Of a stretch of 64,000 nucleotides of DNA, positions 42,246 through 51,252 are shown in pieces. How positions within the stretch are numbered: position 1 is the stretch's first letter; every line of letters begins with the position of its first letter. Location: the NCBI GenBank assembly GCA_030040995.1, contig JASHOS010000273.1, positions 1 through 64,000 of the forward strand, given 5' to 3'. The notes beneath the pieces were generated by a model. It searched no databases. It was not told the origin of the DNA and saw only the letters and a list, made by a program, of their open reading frames with translations. A program made the translations under genes and the position numbers. Origin of the DNA: Terriglobia bacterium (GTDB lineage: Bacteria > Acidobacteriota > Terriglobia > UBA7540).

Positions 42246-43075
42246 GTGGGGTCTGCTTTTCTCGAGTTCCGAAGATAAAAGCGGTTGTGGCTCCCCCACA
42301 GCATGCAAAAAATCGCCCCGCTGTCTCATCTGTCCCCACCGTCTCAATCGAAACTGCTATTCTTTCACCTGCGCATGAATAGCCTGCTTCGCCGTCACAT
42401 TGATCGAAAGCTCCGGCTGCTGCTCCCGCTGCCAAAGGCTGTCGGAGAGAGCAATCAGAGCGGCGAATTGCGCGAAGTCGCAGAAAAAATGAGGGTTAGG
42501 TCTTTCATGCGAACGCAAGGCCGGAAAACAGGCCCCTATGCCACGGGCTCATCCCCGTAAGTTACTGATTTTAAAAGAAAATTAGAATAACGAAGCCAAA
42601 CGAACCCAAATTTTGGCCATGTCAAGTTCGCTCAACTAACTGAAAAAAAGCAGCTTATCGAGCGAAAGAGAGCGGCAAATCGCAACCCTTTTTGACACAA
42701 AGGCTTGCAAGGAAAGTTGGGGTTCGCTATGGCTTCAGTATGGCTTCGGTTTGGAAAATTGGCGAGGGCGTAACGCCGGCACGACGTCAACGCGTCCTCT
42801 TTGTAGCGCTGACCTTCAGGTCAGCATTTGGCCAGTTGCCGGTCCCGCCAAGCGGGCCCGGCGCTACGCGCCCGAAACTGAGAAGCTGTGAAAGAATCTG
42901 CACATCCCACCACAAAGACACTAAGACACGGAGAAAAGCGTTTCATTTTCAAGCTCTGTGCCTTGGTGCCTTCGTGGTGCAAACTATTTATTCACACGTT
43001 CGCCTCAAGTTGATCCCTTGAATTCCAGTCCCTGCCAGTGACATAATTCCTGCGCCCAAGGAGGTGGCTGTCAAC
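42246..43075. other. 830-bp gene-free region with two repeat types
   Basis: 42802-42867 is a family B palindrome (GTAGCGCTGACCTTCAGGTC ... GGCGCTAC). 42908-42979 is a different, long imperfect palindrome (listed separately). Short open frames exist near 42285-42560, but none has protein character. 42560-42700 is lower in GC. A promoter for the M61 peptidase should lie near the right end. Confidence 0.65.
42908..42979. repeat. Long imperfect palindrome of the CCACAAAGRCAC type
   Basis: Left arm CACCACAAAGACACTAAGAC (42908 on) pairs with the right arm ending GCCTTGGTGCCTTCGTGGTG (42979) over about 26 bp with five mismatches, loop about 20 bp. Elements of this type are scattered in many phyla. 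Confidence 0.8.
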
Positions 43076-45046
43076 ATGCAAAAAAGCAGTTCGCGCTGTG
43101 CTCGCCGGAGTTCTTCGCCAGCCGTACCCACCATCAGTTTCCTAGTGGTCGCTCTCCTGGCGCTTACGTCACTGGCTTATTCACAGAATACTCGTGGCCC
43201 TCAGCCGGTTCCGCTGCCCCCGCCGGTCAAAGCGCCGGTCGATCAGCCTTATCCGGGCACGATCGGTTTGGCAGTTGCCGTGAACGATGTCACGCACCGC
43301 GTGATCGCTGTGCACGAAACCATTCCCGTTCAGCAGGGCAGCCTGACTCTGCTCTATCCCGAATGGATTCCCGGTAATCACTCGCCCACAGGACCCATTT
43401 CGGCGCTCGTAGATCTTGATGTCACCGCCAACGGCAAAAGAATTCCCTGGGTGCGCGATCGCGTCAATATGTACGCTTTCCATATCGGCGTTCCCACTGG
43501 CGCGAGCGTCCTTGACGTGAGTTACGAGTACCTGGCGCCCATTCGAGGGGACGAGGGCCGCATCGCCTTCTCGTCGAAAATTCTCGACCTTTCCTGGAGC
43601 GACGTGGTGCTCTATCCGGCAGGCCATTTCTCGCGCGACATCAATTTTGCGCCCAGCATTCAGCTGCCGGAGGGATGGCATTTCGCTTCGGCGCTCGAGG
43701 TGCGCTCGCAGCAGGGCAATCGCGTGGTGTTCAACAATACGCCTCTGAACACATTGATGGATTCGCCGCTATACGCCGGGGCCAACTTTCTGCGTGAGGA
43801 TCTCTCCACCGGTCCTGACAACCGGGTTTTCCTCGATGTTTTCGCCGACTCGCCGCAGGATCTGGCAATCACGCCGGAAGAGTTGCAGTGGCATCGCAAC
43901 CTGGCGCAGCAGGCCGCCAAGCTCTTTAGCTCCCATCACTACAGTCACTACGACTTTTTGTTCTCGCTGAGTGACACCCTCGAGTTAGAAGGGTTGGAAC
44001 ACCACCAATCGAGCGAGGATAGCATAACGGCGAACTATTTCACCGATTGGGCGGCGGGCGTTTACGAACGGGACCTTCTGGCCCATGAATACACGCATTC
44101 CTGGAACGGAAAGTTCCGGAGGCCGGCCGATCTGTGGACGCCCAACTTCAACGTTCCCATGCAGGATGACCTGCTGTGGGTCTATGAAGGGCTCACTCAG
44201 TATTTTGGCTACGTGCTCACGGCGCGTGCCGGGCTGCGAACCCCGGCCGAAACTCGCGATCTGATTGCCCTAATCGCTGCCGGTTTCGATATCAACCCGG
44301 GCAGAACCTGGCGCCCTCTCATCGATACGACGAATCAGTCCATTATGTCCGAGCGTCGTCCGGTAAGCTGGGTGAGCTGGCAGCGGCAGGAGGACTACTA
44401 CATGGAAGGCCTTCTGATCTGGCTCGATGCGGATACGAAGATCCGCGAGCTGAGCGGCGGCACGAAATCGCTCGATGACTTCGCCAAACTCTTCTACGGA
44501 ATTGACAATGGCAGTTATATTACCCGTACCTACACTTTCAACGACATCGTGGCCGCGCTCGATGCCGTTCAGCCCTACGATTGGAGGGGCTTTTTGCGCG
44601 CGCGCGTTTACCGGCTGACGCCCCAAACTCCGGAAGATGGCATCACTCGCGGAGGCTATCGCCTCGCGTACAGCGACACTCCTCCGGCATGGCTCAACAA
44701 AGGTTACACGCCCGACTCTTACTCAAGCTTCGCAACCTCGCTCGGATTTTCCGTCAAGGCCGATGGCGACCTGGGAAACGTCTGGTGGGATAGCCCTGCC
44801 TTCAAGGCAGGAATGACGCCGGACATGCACTTGGCGGCGGTAAACGGCGAAGCCTTCAGCCTCGATGTGCTTCGCGGAGCAATCAAAGATGCGGAGAAGA
44901 GCACGGCTTCGATCAAATTACTGGTCGAGCGAGGCAAGCAGTTTGAGACGATTGAAATTAATTACCACGGAGGATTGCGATACCCAAAGCTCTCACGAGT
45001 GGAGGGTACGCCCGACCGGCTGGACGAGATCCTTGCACCGAAGTGA
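43076..45046 (+). CDS. M61-family metallopeptidase (glycyl aminopeptidase-like)
   Basis: 656 residues from ATG 43076, with AAGGAGG eleven bases upstream; GTG 43064 overlaps that site. A signal peptide (core FLVVALLALTSLAYS) sends it to the periplasm or outside. The N-terminal beta domain (TLLYPEWIPGNHSPTGPISA) is followed by the zinc site LLAHEYTHSWNGKFRRP (HEYTH) and LLWVYEGLTQYFGYV with the third-ligand Glu, then a C-terminal PDZ-like domain (SLGFSVKADGDLGNVWWDSP, AFKAGMTPDMHLAAVNG). M61 enzymes remove small N-terminal residues from peptides. Length and order match the family. Confidence 0.95.
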   Translation: MQKSSSRCARRSSSPAVPTISFLVVALLALTSLAYSQNTRGPQPVPLPPPVKAPVDQPYPGTIGLAVAVNDVTHRVIAVHETIPVQQGSLTLLYPEWIPGNHSPTGPISALVDLDVTANGKRIPWVRDRVNMYAFHIGVPTGASVLDVSYEYLAPIRGDEGRIAFSSKILDLSWSDVVLYPAGHFSRDINFAPSIQLPEGWHFASALEVRSQQGNRVVFNNTPLNTLMDSPLYAGANFLREDLSTGPDNRVFLDVFADSPQDLAITPEELQWHRNLAQQAAKLFSSHHYSHYDFLFSLSDTLELEGLEHHQSSEDSITANYFTDWAAGVYERDLLAHEYTHSWNGKFRRPADLWTPNFNVPMQDDLLWVYEGLTQYFGYVLTARAGLRTPAETRDLIALIAAGFDINPGRTWRPLIDTTNQSIMSERRPVSWVSWQRQEDYYMEGLLIWLDADTKIRELSGGTKSLDDFAKLFYGIDNGSYITRTYTFNDIVAALDAVQPYDWRGFLRARVYRLTPQTPEDGITRGGYRLAYSDTPPAWLNKGYTPDSYSSFATSLGFSVKADGDLGNVWWDSPAFKAGMTPDMHLAAVNGEAFSLDVLRGAIKDAEKSTASIKLLVERGKQFETIEINYHGGLRYPKLSRVEGTPDRLDEILAPK

Positions 45047-45096
45047 CAGCGTCTGCTAAATTCAGATAAGTTTTTCAAACGAAAGGAGCGGTGGGC

Positions 45097-45294
45097 ATGG
45101 CAGTCAGCCAGGAACTCTTAGATATTCTCGTCTGTCCTTTGTGCAAGGCGCCGGTTAAGCTGACGGCAGACAGCCAGGGGCTCAAGTGTGGCCAGTGCCG
45201 CCGCGTTTATCCAATCAAGGACGATATCCCGGTGATGCTGGTGGACGAAGCAAGGATTGAGTCCGAAGGAAATCCCTCAGTTTCCGGCTCATAG
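45097..45294 (+). CDS. Trm112/YcaR-like small zinc protein
   Basis: 65 residues from ATG 45097, with AAAGGAG eight bases upstream. ELLDILVCPLCKAPVKLTAD, LKCGQCRRVYPIKDDIPVML match the bacterial Trm112 family with two CxxC pairs, probably one zinc site. In other organisms Trm112 activates methyltransferases; the bacterial role is mostly unknown. It is followed by a repeat and then the GT9 gene, part of the envelope gene group. Confidence 0.93.
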   Translation: MAVSQELLDILVCPLCKAPVKLTADSQGLKCGQCRRVYPIKDDIPVMLVDEARIESEGNPSVSGS

Positions 45295-45343
45295 CGGCGG
45301 CTTTATGCCGTCATTCTGCGTGGCGGGGTAAGCCCGCCGCTAG
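45291..45343. repeat. Family C palindrome
   Basis: ATAGCGGCGGCTTTATGCCG with GTGGCGGGGTAAGCCCGCCGC. Its first bases overlap the Trm112 stop. Followed by CGCCGCAAACTGAGGAATT, a tail shared with the copies at 54519 and 42868. Confidence 0.8.
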
Positions 45344-45413
45344 AATCGCGCCGCAAACTGAGGAATTACGTCCGAATAGCTCCGTGACGGGATCTCCAAA
45401 CCGCAGACCCGAA

Positions 45414-46547
45414 ATGAAACTGGGTTCCCTTCTGCCTTCCCTTCCCCCTGGATCGCGCCTTCTTCTGATCCGGCTGCGTTCCCTCGGCGATATCGTGCTA
45501 CTCACTCCATCGCTGCGTCTCCTGAAGGAGTGGAGGCCCGATCTCCGAATTTCCGTCCTTATTGAATCCCGCTTCCACGATTTGCTCCGCGGAAATCCTC
45601 ACGTGGATGAAGTGCTCAGCCCAGGCGAAGGCGGTGGAATCAGGCAAGCAGTGGCGAGACTTCGCTTGGTGCGCGAGCTGAGAAGCAGAAGATTGTCGCT
45701 CTGCATCAATTTGCACGGCGGTCCGGCCAGCACGTTCCTTGCACGGGCCTCTGGCGCTCAGTGGAAAGCCGCTTTTGCGCACTTCCGCAAGCAGTCAAGT
45801 TACGATTTTGCCATTCCTGATGCGCGGACGATTCTGGGGCAGGCGGTTGTCCACACGGCGGAACATCAAGCGTCTGCTTTTTTCTGGCTCGGCTTGCCGC
45901 GCCGGCCGGTCCCCGCCTCTGAGCTCTTTGTCAGTGACGCTGCCCGCGACGACTGGCGCGCCCGGCTCCCTTCACTTGGCGTTCCGTCAGGCCGCCCGTA
46001 TGCGATTCTTCAGCCCTCCGCTCTTTATCCCACCAAGGAATGGCCCGCGGAGCGATTTGCCCAATTGGGTGAATACATCGAAAAGGAAGCAGGGATTATT
46101 CCTATTTTTTCTTGCGGGCCGGGCGAATCGTCACGATTGGACCGGGTGGAGCGTGCATCAGTCCGTCCCATCCGGCGGCTCGAGGGACTGAAATTGGCAA
46201 CGTTTATCGCCGCGATATCAGGCGCTGCGCTATTTGCCGGCAACGATAGCGGTCCGGCGCACAGCGCGGCAGCGTGCGGCGTCCCTCTCGTCGTAATTTT
46301 TGGCTCGTCCAATTCACGGATTTGGGGGCCCTGGGTGCAACCTGAACGGTCGTCCAGCAGCGCCGCCGCTGCGCCCTTCCGCATCGTCCAGAATGAGTAC
46401 GAATGTAACCCCTGCCGGGGTGACCGGTGTTACCGTTTCGACCGTCCTGAATGTATCTTGTCGGTGACGTTCGAACAGGTACGTTCCGCCGTGGAGGCGG
46501 TTCTTAAGGGAGTTTCGCCTCAAGCCCTGACGGCGAACAAAGGATGA
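45414..46547 (+). CDS. Glycosyltransferase family 9, heptosyltransferase-like
   Basis: 377 residues from ATG 45414; an in-frame GTG at 45384 adds ten residues. LLLIRLRSLGDIVLLTPSLR is the GT9 N-terminal signature, and LFAGNDSGPAHSAAACGVPL with VVIFGSSNSRIWGPW the nucleotide-sugar site. The C-terminal CNPCRGDRCYRFDRPECILS cysteine arrangement is typical of ADP-heptose:LPS heptosyltransferases. It should add heptose to a lipopolysaccharide core. Its end overlaps the start of the heptose kinase gene (ATGA at 46544), consistent with a joint role in heptose-containing LPS. Confidence 0.92.
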   Translation: MKLGSLLPSLPPGSRLLLIRLRSLGDIVLLTPSLRLLKEWRPDLRISVLIESRFHDLLRGNPHVDEVLSPGEGGGIRQAVARLRLVRELRSRRLSLCINLHGGPASTFLARASGAQWKAAFAHFRKQSSYDFAIPDARTILGQAVVHTAEHQASAFFWLGLPRRPVPASELFVSDAARDDWRARLPSLGVPSGRPYAILQPSALYPTKEWPAERFAQLGEYIEKEAGIIPIFSCGPGESSRLDRVERASVRPIRRLEGLKLATFIAAISGAALFAGNDSGPAHSAAACGVPLVVIFGSSNSRIWGPWVQPERSSSSAAAAPFRIVQNEYECNPCRGDRCYRFDRPECILSVTFEQVRSAVEAVLKGVSPQALTANKG

Positions 46548-47554
46548 CGGCGATGACGGCGCAGAAGGCGGACTGGGCTCGTATTGTTCAGGCATTTGGC
46601 GGCAAGCGCGTTGGAGTATACGGCGACTATATGCTGGACGAGATGCTTCGCGGCGAGGCCACGCGAATTTCTCCCGAGGCGCCTGTGCCCGTCGTCCTCA
46701 TTGGCCAGCCGGACCTTTGCGAAGCCTATCCCGGCGGGGCTGGCAACGTGGCCGCAAATGTTGCAGCCCTGGGAGGCGAGGCGGTCCCCTGGGGCGTCGT
46801 CGGGAAGGATGACAGCGCCGGGCGGCTCCTCGCCTTGCTTGCCAGTCTAAAGATCCCGTGCGCCACGCTGGTCCGCGAGACGCAATGGCTGACTCCGCGC
46901 AAGCTCCGGATTGCTGCCCACCAGCATCAGTTGCTGCGCGTAGACTTCGAGAGAGGCTCTAAAGCTTCCCCCAAGTCGTCCGCCAGCATCGTTCGATCCT
47001 TCAGCCGGCGGGCCGCCCGTTTGGACGCGCTGATTGTTTCGGATTACCAGAAAGGGTCCGTTACCACAGAAGTGTGCCAACGCATTTTCCGCCGCGCTCG
47101 TCAATTCCGCATCCCGATCTTTGTAGATCCCAAGCCCGCGCTTCCCGATCTATGCCGCGGTGTTACCGTGGTGACGCCGAACCGGCAGGAAGCGGAATTG
47201 ATGGCCGGAATCAGCATGCGGGACAGCCGCGAACTGGAGCGGGGCGGCCGCCACCTCCTCAAGCGCTTCGGCTGCGAGTATCTCCTCATCACGCGCGGAA
47301 GTGAAGGAATGACGTTATTCGAGGCCGCCGGAGCGGTCCACTCGATTGCCGGCATTCCTCGCCCGGTGTATGACGTGACGGGCGCCGGCGATACGGTCAT
47401 TGCAGTGCTCGCGCTGGCCTACTCCTCCGGAGCAACCATGCTGCAAGCCGCGAAGCTGGCGAACGCCGCTGCCGGCAGAGTTGTCTTGAAGTTTGGAACT
47501 TCTCAGACCTCCCGCCGCGAGCTGCTTGAGGCCATTGGCGGAGACCAGGCGTAA
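46544..47554 (+). CDS. rfaE1: Heptose-7-phosphate kinase (HldE kinase domain)
   Basis: 336 residues, the kinase half of HldE/RfaE only. RVGVYGDYMLDEMLRGEATR, ISPEAPVPVV, YPGGAGNVAANVAALGGEAV, DALIVSDYQKGSVTTEVCQR, FVDPKPALPDLCRGVTVVTP and YDVTGAGDTVIAVLALAYSS follow RfaE closely, including the PfkB GAGD catalytic loop. It phosphorylates D-glycero-D-manno-heptose-7-phosphate at C1 in the ADP-heptose pathway. The adenylyltransferase half is absent, so a separate hldE-C gene is expected elsewhere. Overlaps the GT9 gene. Confidence 0.93.
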   Translation: MTAMTAQKADWARIVQAFGGKRVGVYGDYMLDEMLRGEATRISPEAPVPVVLIGQPDLCEAYPGGAGNVAANVAALGGEAVPWGVVGKDDSAGRLLALLASLKIPCATLVRETQWLTPRKLRIAAHQHQLLRVDFERGSKASPKSSASIVRSFSRRAARLDALIVSDYQKGSVTTEVCQRIFRRARQFRIPIFVDPKPALPDLCRGVTVVTPNRQEAELMAGISMRDSRELERGGRHLLKRFGCEYLLITRGSEGMTLFEAAGAVHSIAGIPRPVYDVTGAGDTVIAVLALAYSSGATMLQAAKLANAAAGRVVLKFGTSQTSRRELLEAIGGDQA

Positions 47555-47566
47555 TACAGCGCGTGT

Positions 47567-48667
47567 CTACTGTCTCGCAACACGAGCGAGAATAGCTTCC
47601 GCGATGACATAGGCGGCCCGGGGCCGGCTGAGGGCGCTTGTTCGCGCCGCCAGATGATCCCGTGCTGCTGAACTTTTCAGAAGCCGCTCAACCGTGCCTG
47701 AAATTTCGCCAAACGACCGGACCCATAGTCCCGCTCCCCACTTTTCAAGCCAAGCGCACGTGCGCTCTTCGTTGCCAGGAAGCGGATCGAGGGCCAGCAG
47801 TGGTACTCCGCAAGCGGCCGCCTCCATCACTGTTGCCCCACCCGGCTTGCTGACGAGAAGATCAGCGGCAGCCATCCATTCGTGAATGTTGTCCACCCAG
47901 CCCAGCACCCTCCAGCAACTTTTGCCAACGCAAAGCTTGCGCAGCTCCGCCTCGAGCTTGGGGTTTTTCCCCGCGATGAAAGCCGCCTGAAAAGGCACAC
48001 GGACGCGCCCGAGCTCGGCGGAAATCTGGCGGGGCTTGCCAAAGCCTGTACCGCCAAACAGAACCAGGATCAGAGGTAATTCATCCCGGATAGCCAGCCG
48101 GCGCCGGGCAGTTGCGCGGTTCGGCAATCGGGCGTATACAGGATCGATGGGCATTCCGCTCACCAGGACTTTGGGAGCTGGCGCCCCCGCCGCCACCAAT
48201 TCAGCCCCGAGATCGGGATGGACAACCGCGTAGAGATCAACCTCCGGCTGAATCCACGCCCGGTTAAAATCCATGAGCTCGAGGCCGGCAAGAAAAAACT
48301 GCGCCTGCGACTGCCGCTTGTGGAGAGCCGCCAGTTCGCACACACCTACTTCCGTCGCAACGACGGCCTCTGGATTCGTCTTTTGAATGTATTGGAAAAG
48401 AGGATGTGCTCCACGGGCATACAACCAGCCCGGCCCCGTCGAGGGCTGCTGGTGTTGGTAGCTCTCAATCCACCTCCACATGCCCGGCCAGTAGCGAAGC
48501 GGGATGGCATACGAATCATAATAGGCGCGGAACCACCACGTGCAATGCTGAATCGCATCAATAATCTCGACGGTGACCTTGGGATTTAATTCGTAGAGGC
48601 ACTTTCGCACGGCTTCCGAAGCTCTGCGATGCGAGGCGCCATGCGAAGTCGTAAGAATCAGGATCAA
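47567..48667 (-). CDS. MGDG-synthase-like glycosyltransferase (GT28)
   Basis: 366 residues from a TTG at 48667 that overlaps the stop of the deacetylase gene (TTGA). LILTTSHGASHRRASEAVRK is the N-terminal MGDG-synthase segment; LPLILVLFGGTGFGKPRQIS begins the nucleotide-sugar half and VSKPGGATVMEAAACGVPLL, then LDPLPGNEERTCAWL is the sugar-nucleotide site of this family (plant MGD1, Bacillus UgtP). It likely transfers a hexose to diacylglycerol at the membrane. The nearby UDP-sulfoquinovose synthase gene makes a sulfolipid role conceivable, but that is inference. Confidence 0.88.
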   Translation of the reverse strand: MILILTTSHGASHRRASEAVRKCLYELNPKVTVEIIDAIQHCTWWFRAYYDSYAIPLRYWPGMWRWIESYQHQQPSTGPGWLYARGAHPLFQYIQKTNPEAVVATEVGVCELAALHKRQSQAQFFLAGLELMDFNRAWIQPEVDLYAVVHPDLGAELVAAGAPAPKVLVSGMPIDPVYARLPNRATARRRLAIRDELPLILVLFGGTGFGKPRQISAELGRVRVPFQAAFIAGKNPKLEAELRKLCVGKSCWRVLGWVDNIHEWMAAADLLVSKPGGATVMEAAACGVPLLALDPLPGNEERTCAWLEKWGAGLWVRSFGEISGTVERLLKSSAARDHLAARTSALSRPRAAYVIAEAILARVARQ

Positions 48668-49383
48668 GGAAGAAACTCGTTTATGGAAACAAAGCTGAAG
48701 CCGCGCTCCCGAATTTCTTCAATGATCATCGGCAAGGCGGTCACCGTGAAGGCGTGGGAAACTTCGCCCGGATTACGGGCGCCGCAGCCGTCGTGAAGCA
48801 GGATCACCGAACCGTCGCGGAGGCTCTTGAGCGTTTTGCGAACGATCAGGGCGGGAGTATTCTTTTTCACCCAGTCATACCCTGTATCCGACCATTGGAT
48901 CGAGTGTATTCCCCGCTGGCGGAGAAGGGAGAAGAGCCCAAACCAGCGGACGCCGTAAGGGCAGCGAAAGATGTTGGGCCGGACGCCCGTTACCGCCTCG
49001 ATCGCGGCTTGCGTCTGGTCGATCTCGCGGCCAATCCTCCCCCGGCTCTTCAGGTATAAAAAGAGATGCGTGTAAGTGTGGTTCCCGATCGTATGGTTTT
49101 CGCGGTGAATCCTGCTCAGGCATTCGGGATAGCGGCTCACCTGCTTTCCGTTCACAAAAAAGGTGGCAGGGACGCGGTAAGCTTTGAGGATATCCAGTAT
49201 CTGGCCAGTTTCGGGAGGAGTAGGTCCATCATCGAAGGTGAGGGCCACGCGCTTTTTTCCGGGTTGGCCACGCACCAGGGACGGTCCCAGAAGCTGCGAA
49301 CGAGGAACCGCGCAGCCGTAATAGAGGAGCGCAATCACCCAGGCAACGATCAGGGCGAGAACATAAGTCAGAGGCCAGTTCAT
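48664..49383 (-). CDS. Polysaccharide deacetylase (NodB type)
   Basis: 239 residues. One N-terminal membrane helix (YVLALIVAWVIALLYYGCAV). The NodB domain shows KRVALTFDDGPTPPETGQIL (catalytic Asp-Asp), HTIGNHTYTHLFLY (metal His pair HTYTH) and a later IRCPYGVRW-type loop (FRCPYGVRWFGLF), plus GSVILLHDGCGARN. These enzymes remove N- or O-acetyl groups from peptidoglycan or envelope polysaccharides. First gene of a coupled pair with the MGDG-synthase-like gene, so the substrate may be a glycolipid or related headgroup. Confidence 0.93.
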   Translation of the reverse strand: MNWPLTYVLALIVAWVIALLYYGCAVPRSQLLGPSLVRGQPGKKRVALTFDDGPTPPETGQILDILKAYRVPATFFVNGKQVSRYPECLSRIHRENHTIGNHTYTHLFLYLKSRGRIGREIDQTQAAIEAVTGVRPNIFRCPYGVRWFGLFSLLRQRGIHSIQWSDTGYDWVKKNTPALIVRKTLKSLRDGSVILLHDGCGARNPGEVSHAFTVTALPMIIEEIRERGFSFVSINEFLP

Positions 49384-49411
49384 CGAATTGACGGTTTCGA
49401 ATCAACAATCG

Positions 49412-50353
49412 TCAATTTCCTAGCTCCGCCCGATACCACTCGACGGTCTTCCGCAGACCCTCTTCGTAGCGAAAAGCGGGCTCATAGCCAAGAATCTGCC
49501 GTGCGAGAGAAATGTCGGCGAGTGATTCGCGAACGTCACCCTCGCGGGGAGAAGCATATTCCGGGGTGACTTGCCGTCCGAAGATCTCGTTGAGAAGCTC
49601 AATGGTCCGGTTCAGCGTAAAACTGTCGCCCACCCCGACGTTAATCACCCTTCCGCTCGCCTCAGGAGCCGTGCATGCGAGCAGTGTCGCTTGAACGGCG
49701 TTGGCAACGTAGGTGAAATCACGCGATTGGTTGCCGTCTCCAAAGATGGTTGGAGTTTCCCCGCGAATGTAGGCAGCAATAAATAAGGAGAGCACGCCAG
49801 TGTAAGGCGAATCCGGATTCTGCCGGGGCCCGAAAATGTTGAAGTAACGCAGCGCCACCGCCTCCAGCCCGTAAAGCTGCGTAAAGAGCTGGCAGTAATA
49901 TTCACCGGCAAGCTTGGTCAGCGCGTAGGGGGAAAGCGGGCGCGGCGTATGCGTCTCAACTCGAGGCAAAACGGGATTATCGCCGTAAGCCGAAGATGAT
50001 GCCGCAAGAACCACCCGCTTCACGCCGGCGTCGCGAGCCGCGAGAAGCACGTGAAGCGTTCCATTAATATTGACCGCATTCGACGTCAGCGGGTCCTTTA
50101 CCGAACGCGGCACAGAAGGAAGCGCAGCCAGATGAATCACGTAATCAACTCCCGCGAACGCCGGCCGGATTTGTTCTAGCTCGCGGATATCCGTTTCCCA
50201 GAGCTCAATCTGCTCCTTTACGTGTGCGATGTTCTCCTTCCGGCCGGTAGAGAGGTTGTCTAAAACGTTCACGCGTTCGCCGCGGCGCAAGAGTTCATCC
50301 ACAATATGCGAGCCGATGAATCCGCTGCCACCGGTTACCAAATAAAGAGCCAT
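49412..50353 (-). CDS. NAD-dependent nucleotide-sugar epimerase (GalE/WbpP-like)
   Basis: 313 residues from ATG 50353, with GGGGAG six bases upstream; the longer frame runs into the inverted repeat of the adjacent element. YLVTGGSGFIGSHIVDELLR is the NAD-binding GxxGxxG; VLAASSSAYGDNPVLP provides the catalytic Ser and SPYALTKLAGEYYCQLF the YxxxK; YFNIFGPRQNPDSPYTGVLS is the substrate loop. This is the extended SDR class that includes UDP-GlcNAc and UDP-Glc 4-epimerases. It faces the same way as the deacetylase (28-bp gap) and probably feeds envelope glycan synthesis. Confidence 0.93.
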   Translation of the reverse strand: MALYLVTGGSGFIGSHIVDELLRRGERVNVLDNLSTGRKENIAHVKEQIELWETDIRELEQIRPAFAGVDYVIHLAALPSVPRSVKDPLTSNAVNINGTLHVLLAARDAGVKRVVLAASSSAYGDNPVLPRVETHTPRPLSPYALTKLAGEYYCQLFTQLYGLEAVALRYFNIFGPRQNPDSPYTGVLSLFIAAYIRGETPTIFGDGNQSRDFTYVANAVQATLLACTAPEASGRVINVGVGDSFTLNRTIELLNEIFGRQVTPEYASPREGDVRESLADISLARQILGYEPAFRYEEGLRKTVEWYRAELGN

Positions 50354-50424
50354 CCTGATCTCCCCGTAAGCGAATCTGCCAGTGTAGCACGCACCCCAGC
50401 CTGCTTCCAGGACTGGCGGAAGGA

Positions 50425-50440
50425 GGTAGTGGGCTACTTT
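50425..50440 (+). repeat. Left terminal inverted repeat
   Basis: GGTAGTGGGCTACTTT, perfect match to the complement of 54450-54465. Confidence 0.9.
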
Positions 50441-50489
50441 CAATTATGCCGCTCTTGCGCCCGCATCCAACCCATGCAAAACTAGAGGC

Positions 50490-50789
50490 ATGCCAAAGCA
50501 GCATAAGCAAACGAAAAGACCGAGAGATGTAAATGAGTGGGCACATCGTATCGGCGCTAAGTCTGTAGGCGAGCTAGCTACCACCAACTTACCTAACACA
50601 CCTGTAACGACGCCAGCCACTGCCGCACAAATCTCAATGTTTATGGCGGAGTTAGGCAGGAGGGGCGGAAAGATCGGAGGCAAACGTAGGCTTGAAACTA
50701 TGACCTCACGGGAGCGAATATTGGTTGCGAGAAAGGCCGCAAAGGCAAGGTGGTCATCTTCGAAATCTGATACTATAAGGACAAAGTAA
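50490..50789 (+). CDS. Small basic protein with GGK.GG...R motif
   Basis: 99 residues. The C-terminal half, MAELGRRGGKIGGKRRLETM, then TSRERILVARKAAKARW, matches small bacterial proteins of unknown function with a Gly/Lys turn and an ARKAAxARW end (histone-like or DNA-binding in appearance). The N-terminal half is polar. No good ribosome site precedes the ATG. It is read toward the retropepsin genes, and the two 3' ends overlap by 17 bases. Passenger of the element; function unknown. Confidence 0.6.
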   Translation: MPKQHKQTKRPRDVNEWAHRIGAKSVGELATTNLPNTPVTTPATAAQISMFMAELGRRGGKIGGKRRLETMTSRERILVARKAAKARWSSSKSDTIRTK

Positions 50790-51252
50790 ACTGTCCCGCT
50801 GGGCCGTTGTAAAACAAAGTACAAGATTGCAGAACGTCCCGACCTATAATGGCCACAAGACCTTGGGAGACCAAGGCCGCGCCCATTGCCCTTGGAATGT
50901 TAAAATTCATGATGGGACTAGAGATAAGGACAGGATAGATATTGCAAGGGACTTTCTCATGCGTCGCGGAAACCATAAATCCTTGGTCGATGACGGGTAG
51001 CCCAAGCTTCTTGGCAACCTCGTCATCGATGCAGCTATTTGAAGCTCCCGTGTCGATCAGTGCCTGTCCAGTTTGCGGAGGTGGCACAGGCTTACCTTGA
51101 CTTGCCAGACCTTTCCCTGTGTTCTGCTCAACCGTAACCGACACTTGGACTACTGGGCCTCGCTGCTGCAAAGCCGCAACAGGTGGAACAGGCACCATCT
51201 TCCCGGCCTGTCCTTTAGCGAAGGCCATCATCTGCGCATGAAAGACCGGCAT
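50773..51252 (-). CDS. Retropepsin-like aspartic protease, copy 1
   Basis: 159 residues. TGQALIDTGASNSCIDDEVA has the DTGAS active-site loop, and LVAIIGRDVLQSCTLFYNGP is the ILGRDxL-type strand that ends the fold; between them the flap region is short. A single domain implies a dimeric enzyme. The start lies inside the end of the upstream small gene (38-base overlap), giving a coupled small-protein/protease pair. A second, damaged pair of the same kind lies immediately upstream (51560-52203). Substrate unknown. Confidence 0.82.
   Translation of the reverse strand: MPVFHAQMMAFAKGQAGKMVPVPPVAALQQRGPVVQVSVTVEQNTGKGLASQGKPVPPPQTGQALIDTGASNSCIDDEVAKKLGLPVIDQGFMVSATHEKVPCNIYPVLISSPIMNFNIPRAMGAALVSQGLVAIIGRDVLQSCTLFYNGPAGQFTLSL

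Noticed and set aside
42285-42560. 91-codon frame in the 830-bp gap
   Set aside because: No ribosome site, no domain, Leu/Arg-rich composition expected by chance.
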